From Myxococcales bacterium (GTDB lineage: Bacteria > Myxococcota > Myxococcia > Myxococcales > Myxococcaceae): DNA of 18,302 bases. The position numbers were made by a program, and so were the translations under genes. Positions within the stretch are counted from its first letter, which is position 1; each line of letters opens with the position of its first letter. Where the stretch lies: contig PMBV01000044.1 of NCBI GenBank assembly GCA_003153055.1, forward strand, positions 1-18,302, in the 5' to 3' direction. The notes beneath the pieces were generated by a model that was given only the letters and a program-made list of their open reading frames with translations, did not search any database and was not told where the DNA came from. Shown here in pieces: positions 8,201 through 13,966 of this stretch.

Positions 8201-8558
8201 CACCCTCGACGATCGAGGACAGAAGCCCAACCCGCGACCGCGGCGTCGGATGCCATGGGGTGACGGGTCGGCGCTCGTCGCCAACCTCGCAGGGTCAGCC
8301 GACGGCGTCTCAGGCGAGGCGCCTGTGGGGACCATGCTTGGGGACGTCAGCCCCTATGGAGTGTTCGATCTCGGCGGGAACGTCGCTGAGTGGACGGCGA
8401 CTCCGGCCGACACCGCCCTTCCCGATGGCCTTCGCTTTGTGCTCGGGGGCACCTGGGCGAAGCTCGCCAGTCTCGGCTTTCACTACGTGGGGTGGACTGA
8501 CCAACACGCGCCCGGCTACAGCGACTTCGCGCTGGGGGTGAGATGTGCCCTGCACTGA
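5265..8558 (+). CDS. Ser/Thr kinase - nSTAND NTPase - TM - FGE/SUMF1-domain fusion protein
   Basis: This 1097-residue protein has four parts. A kinase domain (about 28-270) shows GEGAMGRV, VALKF (Lys58), alpha-C Glu72, HADLKPEN (catalytic Asp146), DFG (164-166) and GTPAYMAPE. An nSTAND-type NTPase (about 280-690) starts SPFRGLAAFGEGDAEDYFGRD, with Walker A GASGVGKSS (320-328) and Walker B LLFVDQFEEL (395-404). One hydrophobic helix lies at about 705-727 after an Arg-rich stretch. The C-terminal FGE-sulfatase-like domain (about 870-1097) shows VTIPGG, IDRVEVSN, FDLGGNVAEW and ALGVRC. The positive-inside pattern places kinase and NTPase in the cytoplasm and the C-terminal domain outside. The FGE-like domain lacks the paired Cys of true formylglycine-generating enzymes, so it is probably a binding or sensor domain. 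The ATG at 5265 has a close AGAGGA; in-frame upstream starts (5142, 4938) cannot be excluded. No WD40 repeats are present. The last 249 bases overlap the convergent gene. Confidence 0.9.
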   Translation: MSFESNPTERRLSSELGPELPPGTEVDGFVVKRLVGEGAMGRVYLAQDVRLGRAVALKFVKSESEPERFLDEARATARFNHPHIVTLYGAGVWNHCPYLVLEFLSGPSLRQRLRQGRLPLREALRLGRAVAEAIAEAHRHGVLHADLKPENVVIPPDGRPRVVDFGLALMAGFNTFATSGTPAYMAPERWTGGVPTEAIDLWSFGVMLYEMVMGARPFSDGELLSLGRLALRPIAAPEQVRALVEACLAVEPARRPSAQDVALELAALCAPTRPHDEARSPFRGLAAFGEGDAEDYFGRDAEVASCVEVLRGAPLLPVVGASGVGKSSFIVAGILPRLRESEAWTLVRVRPGLRPLASLAAALDDAQLAPLLASEPGAVVGRLATFHRRSGGHVLLFVDQFEELFTLATPEDAAAFFSCLAAAAMDSADPWRVVLALRDDFLASLARVPSLAPSLGATVVLAPVGRAGLEAAITEPLRRAGYQLDPPTLAARIAVELEGAPAALPLLQFACMALWEHRDTSSRRLTAAQYEALGGASGALAAHAEALVSHLSATEVKRLRAVLLSLVNPDGTRHPRSRRELVELDPGSAATVDELVKHRLLVSRREAETDEAIVELAHESLAVGWPRLRSWLDETHERRALMAQLEQAAGLWAKRGERDTETWTGDALAQVLHRLEQWDTQPGGVVGRFLAAGRRRSQKTRLRRQLTVGAVFAMLAASAAAATSVALEFRRREQLALAQQAEIRLAAADTGLFDLILTPWDFDSNEQQAIAAGPQGFDFVLHRPDTKDPSQPGATLAEVHRTPLDGGVDGQQVFRVEAPAGSVLVEVLRPSGGCGASWIHLQRLPGYTERRAGDPTRIELPVPTCRATRASLVTIPGGPWWRTVELSDGGVADEPAELPTFAIDRVEVSNGAFAPFERLRPLTGAPHLTATQPAVLAEARGPRFPVTGIDAKTAEAYCSYLGKQLPTTDEWQKAARGGLTLDDRGQKPNPRPRRRMPWGDGSALVANLAGSADGVSGEAPVGTMLGDVSPYGVFDLGGNVAEWTATPADTALPDGLRFVLGGTWAKLASLGFHYVGWTDQHAPGYSDFALGVRCALH

Positions 8559-9035
8559 CACGAGGACGCCACGCACCCGGTCCTCATCGAGCCCGGTCGG
8601 GAGGAAATCGAGGAAGCTCAGCCGAGCGGTGGTGCCCCAGGCCGAACCTCCATCGAGCCGTGAGGCCACCGCCTCGAGCAGGGAAAGGCCACGCAGGAGC
8701 ACGAGGCCCTCCTTCCACGTCGAGTCGGTGGCGGTTTCGCAGCCGAGCAGGCGGAGTCGCCCACCGCGCCGAACCAACCGGGTGAAGATGGGCAGTCGCT
8801 CGTAGCCGTAGCCGTCGGCGGCGAAGAGCGTCTCAGCACCGAAGGTCAGCCCCCCACCGAAGCCGTGGCAGAAGATGTCCACCACATCGAAGGATTCCCG
8901 TGTGCTACCCAGCGACGCCAAGAGCCCAGCGATGCTGTGCGCGGCGACGAACCGATGGCTTGCGCTCGGCCTCGCCTGCCACGCGACCAAAGCACCAGCG
9001 TTGATGCTGAGGTCGAGGCAGGTGAGCTGCCTCAT
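8310..9035 (-). CDS. Caspase/CHAT-like (DUF4347-like) protein of unknown function
   Basis: The 241-residue reading frame starts at an ATG sharing ATGA with the stop of the upstream 128-residue gene, implying translational coupling. The central part has VVDIFCHGFGGGLTFGAE (His57) and, about 40 residues on, GGRLRLLGCETAT (Cys99). A His-Gly at the end of one strand and a Cys at the end of the next hydrophobic strand is the layout of clan CD folds (caspase, CHAT, DUF4347). I recognise no closer family. Residues after about 159 (bases 8310-8558) are antisense to the conserved 3' end of the kinase-STAND gene and look low-complexity, so the true C-terminus may be poorly constrained. Protease activity and partnership with the STAND kinase are inference. 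There is no signal peptide. Confidence 0.6.
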   Translation of the reverse strand: MRQLTCLDLSINAGALVAWQARPSASHRFVAAHSIAGLLASLGSTRESFDVVDIFCHGFGGGLTFGAETLFAADGYGYERLPIFTRLVRRGGRLRLLGCETATDSTWKEGLVLLRGLSLLEAVASRLDGGSAWGTTARLSFLDFLPTGLDEDRVRGVLVSVQGTSHPQREVAVAGRVLVSPPHVVKAETGELRPGAPEHKAKAIGKGGVGRSRRPLSDVPAEIEHSIGADVPKHGPHRRLA

Positions 9036-9418
9036 TCGCCCAGGTGCGTCGGAGCGCCTTCGGTCCAGATGTCCCGCTTGCCTCTCATCGCCGACAGACT
9101 CAGCGCCACATACTCATCGACACCGGTCCCGGCGGTCCTCGCGGCGATGGCCTTCCCCTTCTGCGTGCCCTTCGGTTGAAGGGCCTTCGCGAGTTTCTCG
9201 GCGTCGACCACGGAGATGCGGAAGGGACCCCGAGCCTCGACTATCTTTCGTTTGACCCTGGGGAAGGGCACGTCGACCTTCTTCTTCTTGTAGTTCCAGA
9301 GCCATTCCTTCCCATCCTCGACAACCGAGAGGACGACGACTCCGCTGCGTATCTCGGACAACCAATCGCTCGCGAATTCCTGAAATGCCTTTTTGATGTC
9401 CTCTGGTTTCACCGGCAT
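9032..9418 (-). CDS. Uncharacterised 128-residue basic protein, coupled to the caspase-like gene
   Basis: I do not recognise a family. The product begins MPVKPEDIKKAFQEF, has a strand-rich middle (SGVVVLSVVEDGKEWLWNY followed by KKKKVDVPFP), then GPFRISVVDAEKLAKAL and a Lys/Thr/Gly-rich tail. No signal peptide or membrane segment is seen, so it is probably cytoplasmic. The ATG at 9418 is chosen because a strong Shine-Dalgarno (GGGAGGG) sits just upstream; the frame is open further upstream but without comparable support. Its TGA overlaps the ATG of the caspase-like gene in ATGA, a strong sign of one operon and probably a stoichiometric partner. It could be an adaptor, a substrate or an inhibitor of the downstream protein; nothing in the sequence decides between these. 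Confidence 0.7.
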   Translation of the reverse strand: MPVKPEDIKKAFQEFASDWLSEIRSGVVVLSVVEDGKEWLWNYKKKKVDVPFPRVKRKIVEARGPFRISVVDAEKLAKALQPKGTQKGKAIAARTAGTGVDEYVALSLSAMRGKRDIWTEGAPTHLGE

Positions 9419-9572
9419 GGGCCCTCCCTTTGTCGCTTCGTAGAATGCGTCCAGCGCCCCGGTGGCAGAATAGACCACACTGGAATGAGAATGGAGAGGT
9501 TCTCCTCCTGGAAGGAAACCCGTTGCCCGAAGAAAGCCGGAGCCATTACGCTGACCGTTTTCGAGGTCAACG

Positions 9573-10856
9573 ATGCACCCGTGGAACACTCACCGCAGCT
9601 CCCTTCTCGCCGTCCCCCAGCGAGCCGGCCGCTCCCTGAAGTTGGCGGTCCTTCTCGGCCTCGTTCTCACGGCCTGCGGCGACGGCCTCACCGGCGGCGA
9701 CGCTGGGCTGTCGTCGGGGGATGCCGGGCTCCCGGTGCAGGATGCCGGGGTTCCGTCGCACGATGCAGGGCTCCCGTCGCGCGACGCAGGGCTCCCGTCG
9801 CGCGACGCAGGGCTCCCGCAGCACGACGCAGGTCAGCCAGCGCCCGATGCCGGGCAGCCGGACGCGGGGCAGCTCGACGCCGGGGGCGGCACCCCGACGC
9901 TGCCGGCCTGCTTCGCCGCCCCGCTGTGCGACGCCGGCCCGCCCAGCCCCGTCGCGGCCGCCGGCTTCAGGAATTCCATCTCGACGTTGAGGAGCAAGAC
10001 CGGCTCGCCCAACCACCGGGTGCATGACCTGCTCCTCGCGCCGGGCGACGCGCAGTGGGTCATCGGCACGGTGGCCTACGAGGGCCTCGGCACGGCCATC
10101 CTCGAGGACGAGGACGTCGATGTGTACCTCCTGCGCGGATGCGGGGCTCAGTGGGAGCTTCTCGGCACGGCCACCACCACCAAGAGCGGGCAGCACGCGA
10201 CAGTCGAGGGCGTGGAGGACACCGGCGGGCGGGTCTACTTCCCCGTCACCGCCGCGCAGACCCTCGGGCTCGGCCGCCACCGGGTGCGGCTGGTCGTCAA
10301 GGGCGACGCCACCGGCGCCGAGGGCTTCATCGAAGTGCAGCCGCGGGGGAGCGCGATCTTCGTCAGCGACGTCGATGGGACCCTCACCACCAGCGAGCTG
10401 GCCGAGCTCGGTGGCATCTTCACCAACACCACCCCCGACGCCAACCCCAACGCCGCCGCGACTTACGGCCAGTTCGTCGCCGCCGGATACCGCCCCCTTT
10501 ATCTCACCGCGCGCACGGGCACCGAGCTCGCCCGGACCCGTGTGTTCCTCGATGCTCGCGGCTTTCCCCCGGGGCTCGTGCGCACCACCTCGGGCAACGG
10601 CCTCATCGGGCTGACTGGCTCAGCCGCGGCCACTTACAAGGCCGGGGAGATTCAGCTCTTCCAGGCCCACGGCCTCGAGGTCGTCCTCGGCGTGGGCAAC
10701 ACCAACACCGACGCTCAGGCGTACCAGACCCAGAGCCTCGAGAAGCGCTTCATGTTCGCCACCGATGCAGGCGAGCCCTACGGAGGCCTCGAGTTCGACG
10801 CGTACGCGGATCTCGCTGGACTCGCCGCGTTGCCGACGGTGTGCGCCGGACACTGA
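9573..10856 (+). CDS. Lipoprotein with Lipin/LNS2-type HAD phosphatase domain
   Basis: The 427-residue product has a lipoprotein signal ending LVLTAC (Cys35), then a flexible linker of Asp-Ala-Gly repeats (about 43-104), a beta-rich region (about 125-258) and a C-terminal HAD domain. The HAD motifs are in order: FVSDVDGTLTTSE (Asp266, Asp268; motif I), YLTART (Thr312; II), ATYKAGEI (Lys356; III) and GVGNTNTDAQAY (Asp380; IV). The DVDGT form and the GN..TD.QAY ending match LNS2 domains of lipin/Smp2/Ned1 phosphatidate phosphatases. The predicted role is a lipid-anchored envelope phosphatase, possibly on phosphatidic acid or a related phosphoester. The ATG at 9573 has GAGG about 6 bases upstream. 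It diverges from the 128-residue gene and converges on the ABC permease gene with only 10 bases between stops. Confidence 0.85.
   Translation: MHPWNTHRSSLLAVPQRAGRSLKLAVLLGLVLTACGDGLTGGDAGLSSGDAGLPVQDAGVPSHDAGLPSRDAGLPSRDAGLPQHDAGQPAPDAGQPDAGQLDAGGGTPTLPACFAAPLCDAGPPSPVAAAGFRNSISTLRSKTGSPNHRVHDLLLAPGDAQWVIGTVAYEGLGTAILEDEDVDVYLLRGCGAQWELLGTATTTKSGQHATVEGVEDTGGRVYFPVTAAQTLGLGRHRVRLVVKGDATGAEGFIEVQPRGSAIFVSDVDGTLTTSELAELGGIFTNTTPDANPNAAATYGQFVAAGYRPLYLTARTGTELARTRVFLDARGFPPGLVRTTSGNGLIGLTGSAAATYKAGEIQLFQAHGLEVVLGVGNTNTDAQAYQTQSLEKRFMFATDAGEPYGGLEFDAYADLAGLAALPTVCAGH
9699..9884 (+). repeat. 21-bp-period repeat encoding Asp-Ala-Gly linker
   Basis: About ten copies of an Asp-Ala-Gly core, most of them seven residues long (DAGLPSR, DAGLPVQ, DAGVPSH, DAGLPQH), lie in the lipoprotein's linker. 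Two adjacent copies at about 9766-9815 are identical or almost so at the base level (GACGCAGGGCTCCCGTCGCGC); outer copies diverge and shorten. Copy number probably changes by replication slippage without shifting the frame. Linkers of this kind follow many myxobacterial lipoprotein signals. Confidence 0.85.
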
Positions 10857-10866
10857 CGGCCACGTG

Positions 10867-11673
10867 CTACGACTGCAGCATCGTCGCAGCCAAGGGCACG
10901 AGCGCCACGAGCGCCCACAGACCCCGGAGACCGCTCGCGCTGCGCTCCTCGGTGGCGTGGAGACGGAGCGCAATCACGTACGCGAGGGCGCCGGTCGCCA
11001 CCAAGGCCAGTACGTCGACCCACGGCGCGCTGGACGGAGCACGCTCGAAGGCGAGGGCGTCGTGCAGCCGCATCAGGTGCGTCGTCGGCAGGACGCTCGA
11101 GACCCGGCGTAGCCCTTCAGGAAGTGCGGTGACCGGCATCATCAGGCCGCCCAGAAGCATGGAGGGTAGGAAGAGGCTCTGCGACCACAGCACTGATACA
11201 CGGGCGTCATTGGACACCACGCCGATGAGTGTTCCCAGGCCGGTGAAGACGAAGGCGGCAAGGAGGAGGACGAGGCCGTACGCCAGGAGGTGCCGCGGGG
11301 CGTCAGCTTGAAACACGGTGACACCGACCACGGTGACGGCCGTGGCGGCGAGCAGCCCATGGGCCGCGTTGGCCGCCGCCGGGACGCCCACCGTCGAGCG
11401 GTCGGGGACGCCGATGACCCGGAACGCGCGGGCAATCCCGAGACGCCGGAGCTCGACGAGCGGCGTGGGCAACCCGAGGATGGCACCGGTGAGGATGGCA
11501 AAGAGCGAGAAGGCCGGCACCAACGTGGCTGTCGCGTTCGGGTTGAGCCGGGGCATCACGGCCCCCAAGAAGAGGAAGAACCCCAGCGGGAAGAGGTAGC
11601 TCAGCAAGAGCTGTGAGGGATGCCGGAGCATCGATCGCAGCTCGACGCGGAAGTGCTCGGCCATGGCGGACAT
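10867..11673 (-). CDS. ABC-2 type transporter permease
   Basis: The 268-residue product has an N-terminal amphipathic start (MSAMAEHFRVELRSMLRHPS) and about six hydrophobic helices (near 20-40, 50-70, 98-118, 128-150, 160-180 and 215-265), with the PTTHLMRL segment typical of ABC-2 permeases. It is the membrane half of the exporter whose ATPase is encoded just upstream. The ATG at 11673 overlaps the ATPase stop as TGATG and has GGAGG 7 bases upstream; a GTG at 11676 is an alternative. Such pairs export drugs, lipids or polysaccharides; the substrate is not evident. It ends 10 bases from the convergent lipin-like gene. Confidence 0.87.
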   Translation of the reverse strand: MSAMAEHFRVELRSMLRHPSQLLLSYLFPLGFFLFLGAVMPRLNPNATATLVPAFSLFAILTGAILGLPTPLVELRRLGIARAFRVIGVPDRSTVGVPAAANAAHGLLAATAVTVVGVTVFQADAPRHLLAYGLVLLLAAFVFTGLGTLIGVVSNDARVSVLWSQSLFLPSMLLGGLMMPVTALPEGLRRVSSVLPTTHLMRLHDALAFERAPSSAPWVDVLALVATGALAYVIALRLHATEERSASGLRGLWALVALVPLAATMLQS

Positions 11674-12575
11674 CACGCGGCCTCCGTTCGCACCAGCTCG
11701 AGGAAGCGGTCTTCGAGCGATGGGCGCTCGATGCGGAGATCCACGAGGCTGTCATTCAGCGCGGCGATCTTCGCGAGGAGCGCGCTGACGGCGGCGGCGG
11801 TGTCGGCGGCATCGTAGACTACGTAGCCGTCGGCCACGGTGCGCACGCTCGCTCCGGCGATGGCCGGCTCCTTGGCCAGTCCTCCGCGCGCAGTCGAGAC
11901 CGTCACACGAGTTCGCCCTTCGCCCTGGGCGGTCAGCGCACGGGCCGACCCGGAGGCGACCACCCGCCCTCCGATGACAACCGTGAGTCGGTCGGTGAGC
12001 GTCTCCGCCTCAGCCATATCATGCGTCGCCAGGAGCACCGAGGTGCCTTCACTTCTGAGCTCGCGAAGGATGCCGTGGAGCTCCGCGCGAGTGGAGACAT
12101 CCAAGCCGGCGGTCGGCTCGTCGAGGATGACCAACGCCGGGCGGTGCATCAGTGCGAGCGCCAACTGAAGCCGCCGCTGTTGGCCCACCGAGAGCGCCTG
12201 GTACTGGCGGGCGCCGAGCGAGGTGAGGTCCATTCGCTTCACGAGGGCCATCGGGACCGCCGTGCCGCGGTAGGCGCAAACGAAGCGGATGGCCTCGTCG
12301 ACGGTCATCGTCCCCGGCAGGCTGGAGAGCTGGAGCTGAATGCCCATCTGGCGCGGGACACGCCCCATCACCACCGGCGCGCCGAGGAAGCACACCTGTC
12401 CTTGATCCGGCCGCCTCAACCCCTCGATGCATTCGAGCGTGGTCGTCTTGCCAGCGCCATTGGGTCCGAGGAGCCCGTGGATCTCCCCACGTTCGACTTC
12501 GAGGTGAACTCCATGCAACACGGTGCGATCGCCGTACCGCTTGTGAAGTGCCACGACTTCGAGAATTGGGCTCAA
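11673..12575 (-). CDS. ABC transporter ATP-binding protein
   Basis: The 300-residue ATPase has Walker A GPNGAGKTT (about 37-45), a Q-loop region (QLQLSSLPG), signature LSVGQQRRL, Walker B LVILDEPTAGLD and H-loop ATHD, followed by an 85-residue C-terminal extension as in drug/lipid-exporter (CcmA/DrrA-like) subunits. It energises the adjacent ABC-2 permease. It starts with TTG at 12575, sharing TTGA with the stop of the TetR-like gene, with AAGGAGG 4 bases upstream. The order regulator-like gene, ATPase, permease with overlapping ends indicates a single translationally coupled operon. Confidence 0.92.
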   Translation of the reverse strand: MSPILEVVALHKRYGDRTVLHGVHLEVERGEIHGLLGPNGAGKTTTLECIEGLRRPDQGQVCFLGAPVVMGRVPRQMGIQLQLSSLPGTMTVDEAIRFVCAYRGTAVPMALVKRMDLTSLGARQYQALSVGQQRRLQLALALMHRPALVILDEPTAGLDVSTRAELHGILRELRSEGTSVLLATHDMAEAETLTDRLTVVIGGRVVASGSARALTAQGEGRTRVTVSTARGGLAKEPAIAGASVRTVADGYVVYDAADTAAAVSALLAKIAALNDSLVDLRIERPSLEDRFLELVRTEAA

Positions 12576-12994
12576 GGGGCCTCCTTCTCGACAGCCGACG
12601 CTTCGTTGGTGGCCAGCAGAAGTCGCATGGCGATCTCCACGGAGGGGTCGAACGGGAAGTCGGCGACGCCGAGGCGCTGCAGCGCCAGCCCCTGAACGAG
12701 GGCGAGGAGGTGCATCGCGAGCAGCGCGGGCGCTCCGGCCTTGAACTCACCGGCGCGCTGGCCTTCGGCGATGAATCGAGCGAGGCCCTCCATGCTCTTG
12801 AGGCCTTGCTCCGCCACCAGCTTCCGCGCCTCGGCCGGGGCCGCCGCGTTCGCCGTTGCCTCGACGCTGAGGAAGAACACCTCGGGCATCGCCTTGACGC
12901 CCTGGAACACCTGCTCGACGAACCACTCGAGCCTCTGGCGGTACGTGCCGGGAATCGCCGCGAGCACGGCTGGAATCTGGGCCGCGTTCGACAT
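12572..12994 (-). CDS. TetR-type regulator lacking its helix-turn-helix (C-terminal domain only)
   Basis: The 140-residue product resembles the ligand-binding half of TetR regulators: PAVLAAIPGTYRQRLEWFVEQVF, AMPEVFFLSVEATANAAAP, GLARFIAEGQRAGEFKAGAP and a closing PFDPSVEIAMRLLLA. Full TetR proteins are about 190-220 residues with an N-terminal helix-turn-helix; none is visible here. In this frame an in-frame TGA lies near 13064-13066, and neither other minus-strand frame of the short upstream spacer encodes an HTH. A GTG at 13039 would add 15 residues without resemblance. The ATG at 12994 has only a weak GAGCGG upstream. It is either a 5'-deleted pseudogene or a stand-alone ligand-binding protein. 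Overlap with the ATPase start suggests it once controlled, and may still be cotranscribed with, the exporter. Confidence 0.65.
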   Translation of the reverse strand: MSNAAQIPAVLAAIPGTYRQRLEWFVEQVFQGVKAMPEVFFLSVEATANAAAPAEARKLVAEQGLKSMEGLARFIAEGQRAGEFKAGAPALLAMHLLALVQGLALQRLGVADFPFDPSVEIAMRLLLATNEASAVEKEAP

Positions 12995-13098
12995 GGTCCG
13001 CTCGATGATGCACCTACCGTCGCGTTGCGTGCGAGCCACATCGGAAACGATGACGCGGCTCGCTCAGGGACCGGCTGGGCCCATCTGGACGCGGCGCC

Positions 13099-13791
13099 TC
13101 ACCACGCGAGGACTTGAGTCGGAGCCAAGCCCAACGTGGTGGAGGACGCGAAGGCTGCATAGGTCGCCTGGAAGTGCCCGCCACCGACGAGACCGAGCTC
13201 GCCGGGGATGGAGCCGTCCTTCGTCCCAGTGACGAAGAGATCGCCCGGAACCGTGAAGACGATGGAGCCGAGTGCGATGGTCGCGGTCGGCGGGTTCGTG
13301 CCGTTCCTTGGCGCGGCGAGCGAGGAGCTGGCCACCGTCGTGAGCGTGAGCGGATCAAGCCGCGCGAGGGTGATGAACGTGGGCGAGGAGCCACTCATGT
13401 TGGGCTTCCGTGTGGCTGCGAACGCGAGCTGGCCATCGGCGCCCTTGGCGATGGACACCACGGGCCTGTCGTACGAGCCCTGGACGATGAGTTGGTAGAC
13501 ACTGGGAGGGGGAATCTGATTCAGCGTCGTGCGCTGCACGAAGGCGATGTACGTCGGAGGGAAGGGCGGACCCTTCAGCATCGCGGTCCCTGCGCTGTAT
13601 CGATATATCCCGATGGTCACCGAGCCGCTGATGATGATGTCGGTCGCGTTCGCCGGCAGAGTGGCCGTCAGCGCCTCCGACACCGAGGTGGTCTCCTCGG
13701 TTGCCCCCGCCGCGGTCGAACCAGGGCCACACCCGAAGAAGGACATCGAAAGGGCGACCGTCAAGCAACACAGAACGAAAGAGGTCTTCAT
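13099..13791 (-). CDS. Predicted lipoprotein of unknown function
   Basis: The 230-residue product starts with a basic-hydrophobic signal ending SFFGCGPGS (Cys21, acceptable lipobox), then a Ser/Thr/Ala-rich linker and a body rich in beta-strands (NATDIIISGSVTIGIYR, YQLIVQGSYDRPVVSIAKG, NPPTATIALGSIVFTV). Spaced strand pairs with Gly/Asp turns are compatible with a beta-propeller or beta-sandwich, but I recognise no family. The start at 13789-13791 is preferred because the signal peptide begins there and GGGAG lies about 8 bases upstream; the frame is open for 50 more codons that look non-coding. The next gene upstream on this strand ends 175 bases away; the spacer carries an inverted repeat. 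The adjacent downstream gene is the truncated TetR. Confidence 0.75.
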   Translation of the reverse strand: MKTSFVLCCLTVALSMSFFGCGPGSTAAGATEETTSVSEALTATLPANATDIIISGSVTIGIYRYSAGTAMLKGPPFPPTYIAFVQRTTLNQIPPPSVYQLIVQGSYDRPVVSIAKGADGQLAFAATRKPNMSGSSPTFITLARLDPLTLTTVASSSLAAPRNGTNPPTATIALGSIVFTVPGDLFVTGTKDGSIPGELGLVGGGHFQATYAAFASSTTLGLAPTQVLAW

Positions 13792-13869
13792 TGATTGAGC
13801 TCCCATGTGGATGTGGAACCGGTGAACGAGTCTGGGAGTCGATTCCCCCCGACTCGTGTGAGTGTATAG

Positions 13870-13885
13870 CATGATTTCTGTCATG
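13870..13885. promoter_or_regulatory. Inverted repeat CATGA-N6-TCATG, candidate operator/promoter element
   Basis: CATGATTTCTGTCATG is a perfect 5-bp inverted repeat with a 6-base spacer, about 80 bases upstream of the lipoprotein ATG in an AT-richer patch. On the minus strand it abuts TGCTATACA, which resembles an extended -10 element. No good -35 is visible at the expected distance, so promoter status is tentative. Confidence 0.3.
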
Positions 13886-13966
13886 GGCGGAATTGTGCAG
13901 ACGACACAGCGTTGGGCTGGGCGAAGGCTCCACGCCGCCACCGTCGCGCCCAGCCCTCACTCGGTG

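Noticed and set aside
9699..9884. Possible CRISPR-like array
   Set aside because: The 21-bp period is in frame, has no unique spacers and encodes a protein linker.
11613..12695. Plus-strand frame of 360 codons over the ABC genes
   Set aside because: Antisense to the ABC ATPase with intact Walker and signature motifs; no domain of its own.
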